DNA of 64,000 bases from Sneathiellales bacterium (GTDB lineage Bacteria > Pseudomonadota > Alphaproteobacteria > JANQFL01), in assembly GCA_028277845.1 (NCBI GenBank), contig JANQFL010000105.1:1-64000 (forward strand), given 5' to 3'. Shown here piece by piece: positions 52,132 through 63,146 of this stretch. The position numbers and the translations under genes were made by a program. Numbering within the stretch: the first letter of the stretch is position 1; each line of letters opens with the position of its first letter. A model generated the notes under the pieces. The model was not told where the DNA came from. It made no database searches and was given only the letters and a program-made list of their open reading frames with translations.

Positions 52132-53607
52132 TCAACCCCACGGCAGGGAAAACGTCTTGACGTTGGTGTAGCTCCTGGCCGCCTCGATGACGCCTTCCTT
52201 GTAGCCGAGACCGGAATCCTTGATGCCGCCGAACGGCGACATTTCGATACGGTAGCCCGGCACCTCCCAGACATTCACCGTGCCGACTTTCAATCCGGCG
52301 ATATAGGCCTGCATGCGACGGAAATCGTTGGTGCAGATACCCGACGACAGTCCGAACGCCGTGGAATTGGAAATGGCCATGACCGTATCGTCGTCGTCGG
52401 GCACACGCACGATGGGCACGACGGGACCAAAGGTTTCCTCCATCACCAGTTCGGACGCGTGCGGCACCCGGTCGGCCACGATGGGCGGCAGGAGGGCACC
52501 CTGGCGGCCGGGATTGTAGAGCACGTCAGCGCCGGCTTCCGCGGCCATCTCCACCCGTTTCTCGAACAGTTCCGCCGCCTGGGCGTGAATGACCGTGCCC
52601 AGGTCGGTATCGGCCGCCAGGGGGTCGCCGAAGCGGATCTTCTTGGCCCGCTCCAGCACCAGCGGCACGAAACGGTCGGCCACGCTCTCCTGGCATAGGA
52701 TGCGCTTGACCGCCGTGCACCGCTGGCCGGAGTTTTTGGTCGCGCCGGCGACGGCCAGGTCCGCGGCCTTGGCCAGGTCGTCGTCGCTCAGATCGTTGAG
52801 GATGATCAACGGATCGTTACCGCCCAGTTCCAGCACCGTGCGCCGGTAACCCGCCTTCTCGGCGATCAATTTGCCGACCGGAACACCGCCGGTGAAGGTG
52901 ATGAGTTCGATATGGTCGTTCTGGATCATCTCCAGCCCGATATCCTGCGGCCAGCCGGTGACAACGGAGAACATCTCCGGCGGCAATCCGGCTTCGTACA
53001 ACACATCCGCCAGCACCAGTGCTGTCAGCGGCGTCAGTTCGGTCGGTTTGCACACCATGCAGTTGTTGGTGACGATGGCCGGCGCGATCTTGTGCGCCAC
53101 CATGTTGAGCGGATGGTTGAACGGCGTAATGGCGGAAATGGCCGTCAGCGGTTCACGGGTGGTGAAGATCTTACGCGCCTTGCCGTGCGGCGTCAGGTCG
53201 CAGGAGAAGATCTCGCCGTCGTCCTGGATGCACATCTGCCCGGCCAGGGTGAAGACGTCATAGGCCCGGCCCACCTCGTAGAGCGAATCGGCCTTGGAGA
53301 TGCCCAGTTCGAGGGTGATCAGGTCGGAAATCTCGTCCTTGCGCGCCGTCAGCAAATCCGCCGTCCTGAACAGGATCTGCTGACGTTCGTAGCGGGTCAG
53401 CTTCGGTTCGTATCTGGCCGCGATATCGAAGGCCTCGCGGGCATGGGCGGCGGTGCCCGCCGGCACCGTGCCGATCACCGCATCCGTATACGGATAATGC
53501 ACCTCGACCACGCCGTCGGCGTCGACCTTGCGGCCGGCGATGCGCATGGGCTCGTGCCGGACGGCCGGCGCGTCTGTCGCGCTGTCGATGCGTTCGCTGA
53601 TGCTCAT
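52132..53607 (-). CDS. phnY: Phosphonoacetaldehyde dehydrogenase
   Basis: 491-residue aldehyde dehydrogenase that oxidises phosphonoacetaldehyde to phosphonoacetate with NAD+. Motifs are [27 protein letters not shown], the general base in [13 protein letters not shown] and the nucleophile Cys in [12 protein letters not shown]. It starts 12 bases after phnA on the same strand. The pair supplies the last two steps of the PhnW-PhnY-PhnA route for 2-aminoethylphosphonate. phnW is not in the window. Confidence 0.9.
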   Translation of the reverse strand: MSISERIDSATDAPAVRHEPMRIAGRKVDADGVVEVHYPYTDAVIGTVPAGTAAHAREAFDIAARYEPKLTRYERQQILFRTADLLTARKDEISDLITLELGISKADSLYEVGRAYDVFTLAGQMCIQDDGEIFSCDLTPHGKARKIFTTREPLTAISAITPFNHPLNMVAHKIAPAIVTNNCMVCKPTELTPLTALVLADVLYEAGLPPEMFSVVTGWPQDIGLEMIQNDHIELITFTGGVPVGKLIAEKAGYRRTVLELGGNDPLIILNDLSDDDLAKAADLAVAGATKNSGQRCTAVKRILCQESVADRFVPLVLERAKKIRFGDPLAADTDLGTVIHAQAAELFEKRVEMAAEAGADVLYNPGRQGALLPPIVADRVPHASELVMEETFGPVVPIVRVPDDDDTVMAISNSTAFGLSSGICTNDFRRMQAYIAGLKVGTVNVWEVPGYRIEMSPFGGIKDSGLGYKEGVIEAARSYTNVKTFSLPWG

Positions 53608-53619
53608 AGAATCGTTCCT

Positions 53620-55308
<1,689 letters not shown>

Positions 55309-56025
55309 ATGCTGTACGCTGAAGTCGCAAACAAAATTAGAGACGAGTTCGGAGGCGGACAGTTTTCCCCAGGTGCCGCGATGCCGTCCGAAAACACGCT
55401 AGTGGAGGCGTTTTCGGTCAGCCGCTCGACCATCCGCAAAGCCCTGCAGTGCCTTGAAGATGACGGCTTCCTCGAGCGCCGGCAGGGACAAGGCACGTTC
55501 CTAAAACAGGGCAAGTATCAGCGCAGTGTATCCAGCCGGCTGGACTTTATCTCCCACGGCCAACGCGCGCGGGGCCGGCCTTCGACGCGATTGTTGTCGA
55601 AAGAGGTTCGCCCCAAAAGTATCGCGGAAATTTCGCTCTTCGGAAGCACAAGCGGGGAATGCATCGTGGAAATTCAACGCCTGCGCCTGATGAAAGGCGA
55701 AGTCTGTGTACTTCAAACCTCCATGCTGCCCATCGTGGCTTTGGCGCAAATTCCCGACGACGTGTTCGAGAAAAGATCGCTTTACCGGATGCTCGAGCAA
55801 GAATTCGATATCGTTCTTGGTACGGTCAAGGAAACGCTGAGTTGCACCAATGCCTCGGAAGAAGTGGCCTCTCTGATGAATGTCGCACCGGGCCTCGCGG
55901 TTTTCGTGTCCCACCGCGTGGTGCGTTCCACCCTCGGCGACGTGGTGGAGGTTTCGCGGAACTTTATCCGTTCAGACCGGTATTGCTTCGTACAGGATAG
56001 CGCCATTCTGGGGAGCGACGATTGA
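55309..56025 (+). CDS. GntR-family regulator with UTRA domain
   Basis: 238-residue HutC/FarR-type regulator. The N-terminal winged helix has MPSENTLVEAFSVSRSTIRK and GFLERRQGQGTFL. The C-terminal UTRA domain (about 80-235) binds a small ligand, often a sugar phosphate. GGGGAGGAAG sits just before the ATG at 55309. The stop overlaps the kinase start in TGATG. It probably represses the operon that follows and may also control phnA across the divergent region. Confidence 0.87.
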   Translation: MLYAEVANKIRDEFGGGQFSPGAAMPSENTLVEAFSVSRSTIRKALQCLEDDGFLERRQGQGTFLKQGKYQRSVSSRLDFISHGQRARGRPSTRLLSKEVRPKSIAEISLFGSTSGECIVEIQRLRLMKGEVCVLQTSMLPIVALAQIPDDVFEKRSLYRMLEQEFDIVLGTVKETLSCTNASEEVASLMNVAPGLAVFVSHRVVRSTLGDVVEVSRNFIRSDRYCFVQDSAILGSDD

Positions 56026-57506
56026 TGCGGGTGCTTGGCTACGATCTGGGTGGCAGCAGCCTGCGGTTGGGCATTCTGTCACCGGGCGAAGCACCGGAAC
56101 CCCAGGTTCAGATATCCATGAAGATGCGTGCCGGAAAAGACGGTGAGTATGAAGTCGATCCGCAGGATTGGTGGACCGCGTTCCAAAATGGCTTTAGCGA
56201 GCTCGCCGCCAAAGTGCCGGATCCGGCACAGATCGATGCGGTGGCCGGATGTGGATTTACGCGGTCGCAGGTGCCGGTTTCCGAAGACGGGACACCGGTT
56301 CACCCCTGCATCACATTTCAGGATTCCAGAGGATCGCGGTCGCTCGCGGAGTATCTCGTGGAAGCGTCCGGCGACCTGCCCCAACGATATGCCGATTTGA
56401 GCCCCTTTCACCCGGTTGCACGACTCCTATGGCTGCGCTCACGCAAACCGGAGGTCTGGGCCAGGGTCCACAAAGTGTTGGAACCGAAGGACTACATCAA
56501 TTTCCGGCTAACCGGTGCGTTCGCCTCCGACTGGATTTCACAAAACGCCTGGCAGTCCTTCTTCGAGGCACTTGAGGGGGACGCCCGCTCGCGCGATGCG
56601 CTTGGTATCGGCGAGTACGTCATGCCCGAACCCGTCAGCCCCTTCGACGAGGTTGGTCAGGTCCGTTCCGGTTTGCCCGGATTGGAGGCATTGGCAGGCA
56701 AGCCCGTTTTTTGTGGCTCGACAGATACCTGGCTCTGCGCCTTGGGCAGTGGCGCGCTTAAACCCGGATCGGCCTACTGCGTTTCGGGAACCAGCGATGT
56801 ATCGGGTATCCTGATGAATACACATTGCGAGGCCGAAGGGTTGTTGACCGTGCGCTGGGGGCCGTCGCTTTGGCAGTTGGGCGGGCCAAGCCAGGGCGCG
56901 GCGCCACGTTTGGCATGGGCCGCCGAACAATTTACGCCAGAGCTGAACCTGGAACAGGCCATCGCGCAGGGCATTGAGGCTGACGGGAATGTACCGATCT
57001 TTCTGCCTTATCTCGAAGGAGAACGGACACCCTTCTGGGACAAGACCCTGCGCGGCGCATTTTTGGGTCTCGACGGCAATGAGGGGCCGGGTGAGTTTGT
57101 CTGGAGTGTCGCCGAAGGGATCAATTTCCTAAGCCGCATCGTTCTGGAGAGGGCCGAAGACGCCGCGGGTACGCCGGCGTCCCACATCTGTTTTGCCGGT
57201 GGGCTGTCGAACAATCCGACCCTCTGCCAGCTAAAAGCCGACGTTACCAATCGCCCAGTTCACGTCGCCGCATGCAACGAGGCCGGACTGATCGGCGCGG
57301 CGTATCTACCGTTCAACAATACCGGCGCCCTTGACCGGATTGCGGGCGAAATCATGGCTTCGGGCACCTGGTACTACCCGAAATCAGGTCAACGTTCGAT
57401 GCTGGATGGGCGTTTCGAGATATTCAAAAAGGCGAGCGAAGCGCTGCTGCCCATTTCCCGCCTGATATCCGAATTCGCACAGGAAGAAGGAAAAGCTGTG
57501 TCATGA
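56025..57506 (+). CDS. FGGY-family carbohydrate kinase
   Basis: 493-residue kinase with the phosphate-1 motif GYDLGGSSLRLGIL at the N-terminus, the connecting region GSTDTWLCALGSGA, and the second phosphate and adenosine motifs near LPYLEGERTPFWD and CFAGGLSNNPTLCQL. The ATG at 56025 shares a base with the GntR stop. It would phosphorylate a sugar or polyol imported by the ABC transporter encoded downstream. It is not close enough to xylulose or glycerol kinases in its motifs to name the substrate. Confidence 0.85.
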   Translation: MRVLGYDLGGSSLRLGILSPGEAPEPQVQISMKMRAGKDGEYEVDPQDWWTAFQNGFSELAAKVPDPAQIDAVAGCGFTRSQVPVSEDGTPVHPCITFQDSRGSRSLAEYLVEASGDLPQRYADLSPFHPVARLLWLRSRKPEVWARVHKVLEPKDYINFRLTGAFASDWISQNAWQSFFEALEGDARSRDALGIGEYVMPEPVSPFDEVGQVRSGLPGLEALAGKPVFCGSTDTWLCALGSGALKPGSAYCVSGTSDVSGILMNTHCEAEGLLTVRWGPSLWQLGGPSQGAAPRLAWAAEQFTPELNLEQAIAQGIEADGNVPIFLPYLEGERTPFWDKTLRGAFLGLDGNEGPGEFVWSVAEGINFLSRIVLERAEDAAGTPASHICFAGGLSNNPTLCQLKADVTNRPVHVAACNEAGLIGAAYLPFNNTGALDRIAGEIMASGTWYYPKSGQRSMLDGRFEIFKKASEALLPISRLISEFAQEEGKAVS

Positions 57507-58312
57507 AGACCCTGTTCAAGGATCGCTACAACAAGGATAAGTTCGTCATCGGCATGGTGCACACCCTGGCGCTTCCCGGTTCGCCAAAATATGACCGCGC
57601 CGGCGGCATGAAGAAGCTGGTCAAGCAGGCTCTGAAGGAAGCCGAATATCTCGTTGATACAGGCTATCACTCGATCATGTACTGTAACGAATCCGACATG
57701 CCTTATCAGGCGGTCATGCCACCGGAAACTGTCGCCGCGATGACCGATCTGGTCGCGGAATGCCAGGCGAAGCTTGACATCCCGTTCGGCATAAACATGC
57801 TGATCGACCCGGTCGCCTCGCTCTCCATTGCCCACGCAACCGGTGGCGACTTTATCCGCTGTTTTCTGACCGGCTCCTATGTCGGCGATATCGGCCATGT
57901 GGTACCCGACGGCGCACGGACATTGAGGCTGAGAGCCGAGCTGGACGCCGAGCAAATCGCGATTATCTGCAATGTGACCCCCGGTTTCTCCGTCACGCTC
58001 GATACGCGCCAGACACCCCAGGTTGCTTCGGGGGCTGTGTTTCTGGGACTTGCGGACAGTGTCTGCGTATCCGGTCCCGCGGCCGCGAAAGAGGCCGATT
58101 TGAGCGAGATTTCTGAAACCGCAAAAGCCGTGCCGGACACGCCGGTCATGGTCGGCACAGGAGTCAGCAAAGAGAATGTCTTGGCCATGGCTGAGGTCTC
58201 CGACGGCTTCATAATTGGCAGTTCGATCAAGGTGGACGGCAAGACCCTCAACGAGGTCGATCCACACCGTGCCGAGGCACTCATGAAAACACTGAACACA
58301 GTGTATGCATGA
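57503..58312 (+). CDS. BtpA/SgcQ-family TIM-barrel protein
   Basis: 269-residue protein of the BtpA family. The beginning FVIGMVHTLALPGSPKYD is diagnostic, and later motifs are GDFIRCFLTGSY and VGTGVSKENVLAMAEVSDG, which resemble phosphate-binding loops of TIM barrels. Family members were named from photosystem I biogenesis in cyanobacteria and from a sugar-phosphotransferase cluster (SgcQ). Their reaction is unknown. The start overlaps the kinase stop, so it probably acts on the phosphorylated substrate, perhaps as aldolase or isomerase. Confidence 0.84.
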   Translation: MKTLFKDRYNKDKFVIGMVHTLALPGSPKYDRAGGMKKLVKQALKEAEYLVDTGYHSIMYCNESDMPYQAVMPPETVAAMTDLVAECQAKLDIPFGINMLIDPVASLSIAHATGGDFIRCFLTGSYVGDIGHVVPDGARTLRLRAELDAEQIAIICNVTPGFSVTLDTRQTPQVASGAVFLGLADSVCVSGPAAAKEADLSEISETAKAVPDTPVMVGTGVSKENVLAMAEVSDGFIIGSSIKVDGKTLNEVDPHRAEALMKTLNTVYA

Positions 58313-59082
58313 CGAATAACCGCGAAGATAAACCGGTCGCCCTTGTGACGGGGGCCGCCGGAGACATAGGTCTCGAAACGGTCCGGTATCTTTTGCGCGA
58401 CGGCTGGGCCGTTGCGGCCACCTCTCTCGATGTCAGCGAGGAACTTCGATCTCTGCTCGCCAGTCATGGCTGCGCCATGTCAGCCAATCTCACGGAGGAA
58501 AGCGCCGCGGCAAAGATTATCTCCTTCGCGATTGACCGGTTCGGACGGCTTGACGGTTTGGTCAACTGTGCCGGGGCTTCGGCCGTAATGCAATTTCACG
58601 AACAATCCGAGGAAGACTGGTCGGCGCTCCTTGATATCAACCTGACCGCGGCATTCCGTATCTCAAAGGCGTTTATCAAAGCCGTACTCGAAATGCCGGC
58701 CGCACCCAGGTCTATCGTCCTGATCTCGTCGCTCGCGGCGATCGCCGGCGGCGCCAATCCCGCCTATGGTGCGGGCAAGGCCGGTGTGTGTACGCTGACC
58801 TACAATATTGCGCAGACCTATGCCCGGCATGGAATTCGCGCGAATGCGGTTCTGCCGGGCATCATCGATACGGTCATGGTGCGCAAGGCCTTCCCCGGAG
58901 AGGCTTTTGAAAGGCTGCGGGAAAAAGCGGTAGCCAGAACGCCGGCGGGGCGACTTGGCACACCTGGTGATGTAGCTGAACTTTGTGCTTTTCTTTTGTC
59001 AGATCGAACGGCTTTCATAACAGGACAGTCGATCAACATTACCGGTGGGTTCGAACTGGTGCCGCCAATCGGGAAGATTTGA
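58309..59082 (+). CDS. Short-chain dehydrogenase/reductase
   Basis: 257-residue SDR with the cofactor motif TGAAGDIGLETVRYL, an NAG equivalent in LVNCAGASAV, the Ser in ISSLAAIAGG and the catalytic YGAGK. So the triad is complete. It ends in ITGQSINITGGFEL, a normal SDR C-terminus. The start overlaps the BtpA stop in an ATGA junction. It would oxidise a hydroxyl group of the carbohydrate or an intermediate. Confidence 0.87.
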   Translation: MTNNREDKPVALVTGAAGDIGLETVRYLLRDGWAVAATSLDVSEELRSLLASHGCAMSANLTEESAAAKIISFAIDRFGRLDGLVNCAGASAVMQFHEQSEEDWSALLDINLTAAFRISKAFIKAVLEMPAAPRSIVLISSLAAIAGGANPAYGAGKAGVCTLTYNIAQTYARHGIRANAVLPGIIDTVMVRKAFPGEAFERLREKAVARTPAGRLGTPGDVAELCAFLLSDRTAFITGQSINITGGFELVPPIGKI

Positions 59083-59087
59083 GTACA

Positions 59088-60041
59088 ATGGGTGTTTCGA
59101 CACGGCAGATCATCGAACGGTACGGAACCTTTTTCGCCGGCGTTCTGCTGTTCATCTATCTGACGATTTTCGCCGACAATTTCGCCTCGGTGCCGAACCT
59201 GCTCAACATTTTAAAACAGGTGAGTTTTCTCGCAATCCTGTCGATTGGCTTCACCTTCGCTCTGATCACATCGGAACTTGACCTTTCCTTTGCCCATGTA
59301 TGCAGTTTTTCCGGAGTGATTATCGGGATGCTGATCTCGGACGGAGTATCCTGGCAGCTGGCCGCCTTGGTCGGCATCGCCATCGGCACGGTTGCCGGCC
59401 TAATCAATGGCCTCTTGGTGACGTACCTCAAAGTTCCTTCGCTTATTGCCACACTCGGCACCTCTTCGGTCGCCAACGGACTTGCCTTTATGATCACCGG
59501 CGGGGTGGCCTTTGTCGGACGCTGGGATCCGAATTTCTTGTTTCTGGCGAGAGGCAAAGTCGGTGTCGTGCCGCTTCTGGTGATCCTTATGTTGATCGTT
59601 GTCGTCTTGGCGCTTGTGTTTTCAACACAGAGCAAGACCGGCGTCCATCTTCAGGCCACCGGCGAAAACGAAGAAGCCGCCAGGCGATCCGGCATCAATA
59701 CAAAGCGATGCAAGATCCTGGGGCTTACCCTGTCCGGGGTGGCCGCCGGCGTCACCGGAGTGCTGCTGGTCTCGAACCTGTCTTCTGCGGCGCCGCAGAT
59801 GGGCGGCGATTTTCTGCTTCTCGGCATTGCAGCCGCGCTTTTGGGCATGACGATGTTCACCCCGGCAAAGCCCAACATTTTTGGCAGTTTCGTTGGCGCA
59901 TTAATCATCGTCATGCTGTCCAACGGGCTCGTGCTGCTCGGCGCGCAATATTACGTCCAGGACATCCTGCTTGGAATCATCATCATTGCATCGGTGGCCG
60001 TGTCCGCCTCCGTGCTCAAACAGGCTGCTTTCAGCCTATAA
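59088..60041 (+). CDS. Ribose-type ABC transporter permease
   Basis: 317-residue permease with eight to ten predicted helices and the RbsC-like ATPase-contact loop QATGENEEAARRSGINTKRC. The N-terminal FLAILSIGFTFALITSELDL is typical of the BPD_transp_2 family. The start at 59088 follows the SDR stop by five bases. Only one permease gene is seen, so it should work as a homodimer with the ATPase downstream. Confidence 0.87.
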   Translation: MGVSTRQIIERYGTFFAGVLLFIYLTIFADNFASVPNLLNILKQVSFLAILSIGFTFALITSELDLSFAHVCSFSGVIIGMLISDGVSWQLAALVGIAIGTVAGLINGLLVTYLKVPSLIATLGTSSVANGLAFMITGGVAFVGRWDPNFLFLARGKVGVVPLLVILMLIVVVLALVFSTQSKTGVHLQATGENEEAARRSGINTKRCKILGLTLSGVAAGVTGVLLVSNLSSAAPQMGGDFLLLGIAAALLGMTMFTPAKPNIFGSFVGALIIVMLSNGLVLLGAQYYVQDILLGIIIIASVAVSASVLKQAAFSL

Positions 60042-60061
60042 CCAACCATTGGGAGGAAGAC

Positions 60062-61009
60062 ATGAAGTACAAACGCATCATTACCGCCCTTTCCGTGCTT
60101 GCCGGTTCCGCACTCTTGTCAGGGCAGGGACTGGCCTTCGATCTTGGCGTTGTCGCGTTTCAGATGTCGGCGGAAACCCATGCACGCTGCGCCAACGCCG
60201 CCGAAGCGCGCGCGACCGATCTTGGATGGAAGACACAGGTGCTAAACTCGAACGGGGATCTGCAGGCCCACGCCGAGCAAATCGACAACCTTGTTCAGAA
60301 GGGTGTTGACGGTCTGATCCTCTGCATGTCGAAGCCGGTTGAGGCCGACGCCCAGTTCGCGGCCGCCAAGGCCGCCGGTATCCCGACGATTTCCGTGGTC
60401 AGCGGCACCAGCCCCCATACGCTGTTCGACGTGCAGGTGAACGAATACGGTGTGGGCGCAGACTCAGCACTCTATCTGCTCGGTACCATCAATTTCGAAG
60501 GCGGCGTCCTGATCCAGCGCTTTGAGGCAAATGCCGGAACCCGCGTACGCGGCAAAATTCTCGATGCGGTACTGGAAGAAAACAAGGCCGTCAAAGTGGT
60601 CGGCAGCCATTCGATGGCGCGCACCAAGAGCTGGCGTGACGACGTTCGTAACGGCATGCAGGCTCTGATCCTGCAGCAGGCGGGCAAGTTCAAGGGCATC
60701 TGGGCGAGCTTCGACGGCCAGGCCTTCATCATCGACGATCTTTTGAAAGAGGCCGGCTACAAAAAAGGCGACGTTTCACTCGTTTCCATCGACGGCGGCG
60801 CGGAAGTGTTTCGCCGCATCAAGGATCCGGAATCCATGATGACCGCCACGGTATCGATCCCGTTTGAGGAGATGGCCACCGCGGCCGTCGACTCGATGAA
60901 GAAGATAGCGGTTGACGGCATGAGCAAGGAACAGGTCGTTGCCGGCCCCTATCTTTTCATGAGCGCCGTATTGGTTGACGCCAGCAACGTCGATCAGGTC
61001 CTTAAGTAA
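60062..61009 (+). CDS. Periplasmic sugar-binding protein of the ABC transporter
   Basis: 315-residue binding protein with a Sec signal (ITALSVLAGSALLSGQGLA, cut after Ala) and the Peripla_BP_4 fold. The pattern is FQMSAETHARCANAAEA, then QIDNLVQKGVDGLILCM and SIDGGAEVFRRIKDPESM. GGGAGGAAGA precedes ATG 60062. It delivers a sugar or polyol to the permease. The ligand cannot be read from sequence. Confidence 0.88.
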   Translation: MKYKRIITALSVLAGSALLSGQGLAFDLGVVAFQMSAETHARCANAAEARATDLGWKTQVLNSNGDLQAHAEQIDNLVQKGVDGLILCMSKPVEADAQFAAAKAAGIPTISVVSGTSPHTLFDVQVNEYGVGADSALYLLGTINFEGGVLIQRFEANAGTRVRGKILDAVLEENKAVKVVGSHSMARTKSWRDDVRNGMQALILQQAGKFKGIWASFDGQAFIIDDLLKEAGYKKGDVSLVSIDGGAEVFRRIKDPESMMTATVSIPFEEMATAAVDSMKKIAVDGMSKEQVVAGPYLFMSAVLVDASNVDQVLK

Positions 61010-61032
61010 GCCGGTCGAACCGCGGACGCTCC

Positions 61033-61785
61033 ATGCCCTCTAAAATCAGCGCAAGCCAGGTATTCAAGAACTACGGCGCAGTGGAAGCCCTTAGGGGCGT
61101 GAGTGTCGAGATTGAAGAGGGCGAGGTCCATGCGATTTGCGGCGACAATGGCGCCGGCAAGTCTACATTGATCAAAATACTTGCCGGCGTGGAAACACCG
61201 GACGGGGGCGAGATTTCGATCGATGATCGCCCCCGTCAGTTTGCCAATCCGACCGAGGCGCTTCGAGCCGGTGTTGCGACAATCCATCAGGATTTGGCGG
61301 TCGCACCCAGAATGACGATCTACCAGAACGTCTTCATGGGGGCGGAGCTGACCAAATCCGTTCTTGGTGTGCCGTTACTGGACAAAGCCGAAATGCGGCG
61401 GCAATCGCTGAGCTACATGTCGCAGTTGAACAAATCCCTTACGGACATGAACAAAAAGGTCGAAGACCTGTCGGGCGGACAGCGTCAGGCGGTCGCGATT
61501 TGCCGCGCGCTTCGATGGAACGCGGATGTGGTTATCCTCGATGAACCGACGGCGGCGCTTGGCGTGCGCGAAACCGAGCAGGTGCTCGATCTCGTTCGTT
61601 CCCTCAAGCAATCGGGCAAAACGATCATCCTCATCAGTCACGCAATGCAAGACGTGATCGCGGTCGCCGACCGGGTCAGTATTCTGCGCCACGGCAAAAA
61701 CCAGATCGGCATGGCGGTCAGCGGCCTGACCGCCGACACGCTCTCCCACTATATTCTGAGCGGTGAAACCGCCAGCGCCCACTGA
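61033..61785 (+). CDS. Single-domain sugar ABC transporter ATPase
   Basis: 250-residue ATPase with Walker A CGDNGAGKSTLIKIL, the signature LSGGQRQAVAICRAL, Walker B VVILDEPTAALG and the switch His in ILISHAMQDV. Ribose-type transporters often have a double ATPase of about 500 residues; here only a half-size form is found, as in the fructose transporter FrcA. It would dimerise. It is 23 bases after the binding protein gene and overlaps the phosphatase start. Confidence 0.88.
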   Translation: MPSKISASQVFKNYGAVEALRGVSVEIEEGEVHAICGDNGAGKSTLIKILAGVETPDGGEISIDDRPRQFANPTEALRAGVATIHQDLAVAPRMTIYQNVFMGAELTKSVLGVPLLDKAEMRRQSLSYMSQLNKSLTDMNKKVEDLSGGQRQAVAICRALRWNADVVILDEPTAALGVRETEQVLDLVRSLKQSGKTIILISHAMQDVIAVADRVSILRHGKNQIGMAVSGLTADTLSHYILSGETASAH

Positions 61786-62473
61786 GTCGGCCGCTTTGGC
61801 ACCATTTTTCCTCACCGACGCACCGGACCTGGTAATTTTCGATTGCGATGGCGTGCTGGTCGACAGTGAACGGCCTATGCATGAGGTATTGCGGACAGAA
61901 CTTGCGGCCTGCGGCGTGGAGGTTTCACTGGACGACTGCATCGCCAATTTCACCGGACGGTCGATTGAAAGCGTGATGGACGCGGCGACGCAAATGGGGG
62001 CCGAGTTGCCTGCCGGCTGGAAAAGAAACCTCTACGAAAAAGTTCATGCAAGGCTTCGCGCCCGTGTCGATTTGATGCCGGGGGTCAAGGAGACGATCCG
62101 TTGTCTCAACGCCCGGCAGATAAGGTTCTGTGTCGCCTCGAATGGCAGTGTTGCCAAAATGGAATTGATGCTGTCGCAGCATGGATTGTGGGACACGTTC
62201 CGGGATGTCTGTTTTTCCGCGCAATCACTCGGCGTGGCGAAACCGGATCCTGGATTGCTTGAACACGCCATTCGCGCGATGGGCGGCGCCGCCAACCCTG
62301 TTGTTGTCGAAGACAGCCCGGTGGGGCTTCAAGGCGCCATTGCGGCAAGCATTCCTTGTATCCTGGTTGGGAACGATCCGCCCGTGGGAGATTTCCCGGC
62401 TGGATCGTATCGCACCCTCAACTCATTGAATCAATTGAGCCTAATGATCTCAACGCTGGCAAAGGCGAACTGA
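61763..62473 (+). CDS. HAD-family sugar phosphatase
   Basis: 236-residue HAD hydrolase. Motif I is FDCDGVLVDSE, motif II lies in CVASNGS, motif III in LGVAKPDPGLL, and motif IV in VVVEDSPVGLQGA. It belongs to the beta-phosphoglucomutase/phosphoglycolate-phosphatase group. The start is GTG at 61763, 23 bases before the ATPase ends, so translation is coupled. A phosphatase next to a kinase suggests removal of a dead-end phosphate ester or a later step of the path. Confidence 0.85.
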   Translation: MKPPAPTESAALAPFFLTDAPDLVIFDCDGVLVDSERPMHEVLRTELAACGVEVSLDDCIANFTGRSIESVMDAATQMGAELPAGWKRNLYEKVHARLRARVDLMPGVKETIRCLNARQIRFCVASNGSVAKMELMLSQHGLWDTFRDVCFSAQSLGVAKPDPGLLEHAIRAMGGAANPVVVEDSPVGLQGAIAASIPCILVGNDPPVGDFPAGSYRTLNSLNQLSLMISTLAKAN

Positions 62474-62542
62474 GGCCGGCTTTGCCGGTCTCCCTCCCGA
62501 ACCGGCAGGTTCTGCCTTTCTACCCCACCTACACAACGTTTT

Positions 62543-62566
62543 AGGCCCGCCCTATTGGGCAGGCCT
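62543..62566. terminator. Hairpin after the HAD gene
   Basis: Arms AGGCCCGCCC and GGGCAGGCCT with a TATT loop (one mismatch pair). It has no T-run. It may act with the stronger terminator 40 bases downstream. Confidence 0.5.
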
Positions 62567-62605
62567 TAATATCGCCTTCGGAACTTCGCTGTGCTCCGCA
62601 AACAG

Positions 62606-62631
62606 AAAGGCCTGGGTATCCAGGCCTTTTT
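62606..62631 (+). terminator. Rho-independent terminator of the carbohydrate operon
   Basis: Perfect ten-base stem AAAGGCCTGG/CCAGGCCTTT with a GTAT loop, running into five T residues (62627-62631). It lies 133 bases past the HAD stop. Confidence 0.8.
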
Positions 62632-63146
62632 GCTGCCGTACATCAGCTTGCTGGTTACGGGGGCAGGATTTGTGTTTTGCGGCCTTATTTCAGTGAACGG
62701 ACTTTCTAGGCCTTCCACCCGTTGTCACAGTTGAGACCCCGGGCGCGCAGCCATCTATTTCGAGCCGTCGGTTATTCGGAAAAGTAGCTTTGTTCAAGGA
62801 GCGTAGCGAATGTCTCCTTTGGATATCCGGGCATATTCAAAAGAGATACTGGGGACTGACAAATCGAAGAATATCATGTTACGATTGCCTCTAAAGTAGT
62901 ACCGTGAAGAGATTAAAAGTCATAGCAGTTGTAGGGTTTTATTGGCATCGCATTCGAGGCTTTTGCTTGTTGGTGATTGATACCGACCCGTCCTTTGAAT
63001 GGCGTACGATAACCGGTTTTTTCCCGTCAATCTTTTCAGGTTCTCACCATGTCACTTACCAACAATCCCGGACTTCATAGTTTTATTGGAGTAATGGTGA
63101 TTTTCGATTTTTGGAAAATCGGGGTATTGAAGGACGAGTGCCGTTT

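Larger units (their letters stand above)
62474..63146. other. 673-bp region between the HAD gene and the sensor kinase
   Basis: The first part holds two hairpins at 62543-62566 and 62606-62631. After them no confident gene is seen. A 29-codon reading frame at 62810-62899 has an AAGGAG ribosome site 8 bases before its ATG but no recognisable product. Near the end a small frame (63094-63150) overlaps the kinase start. Confidence 0.6.
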
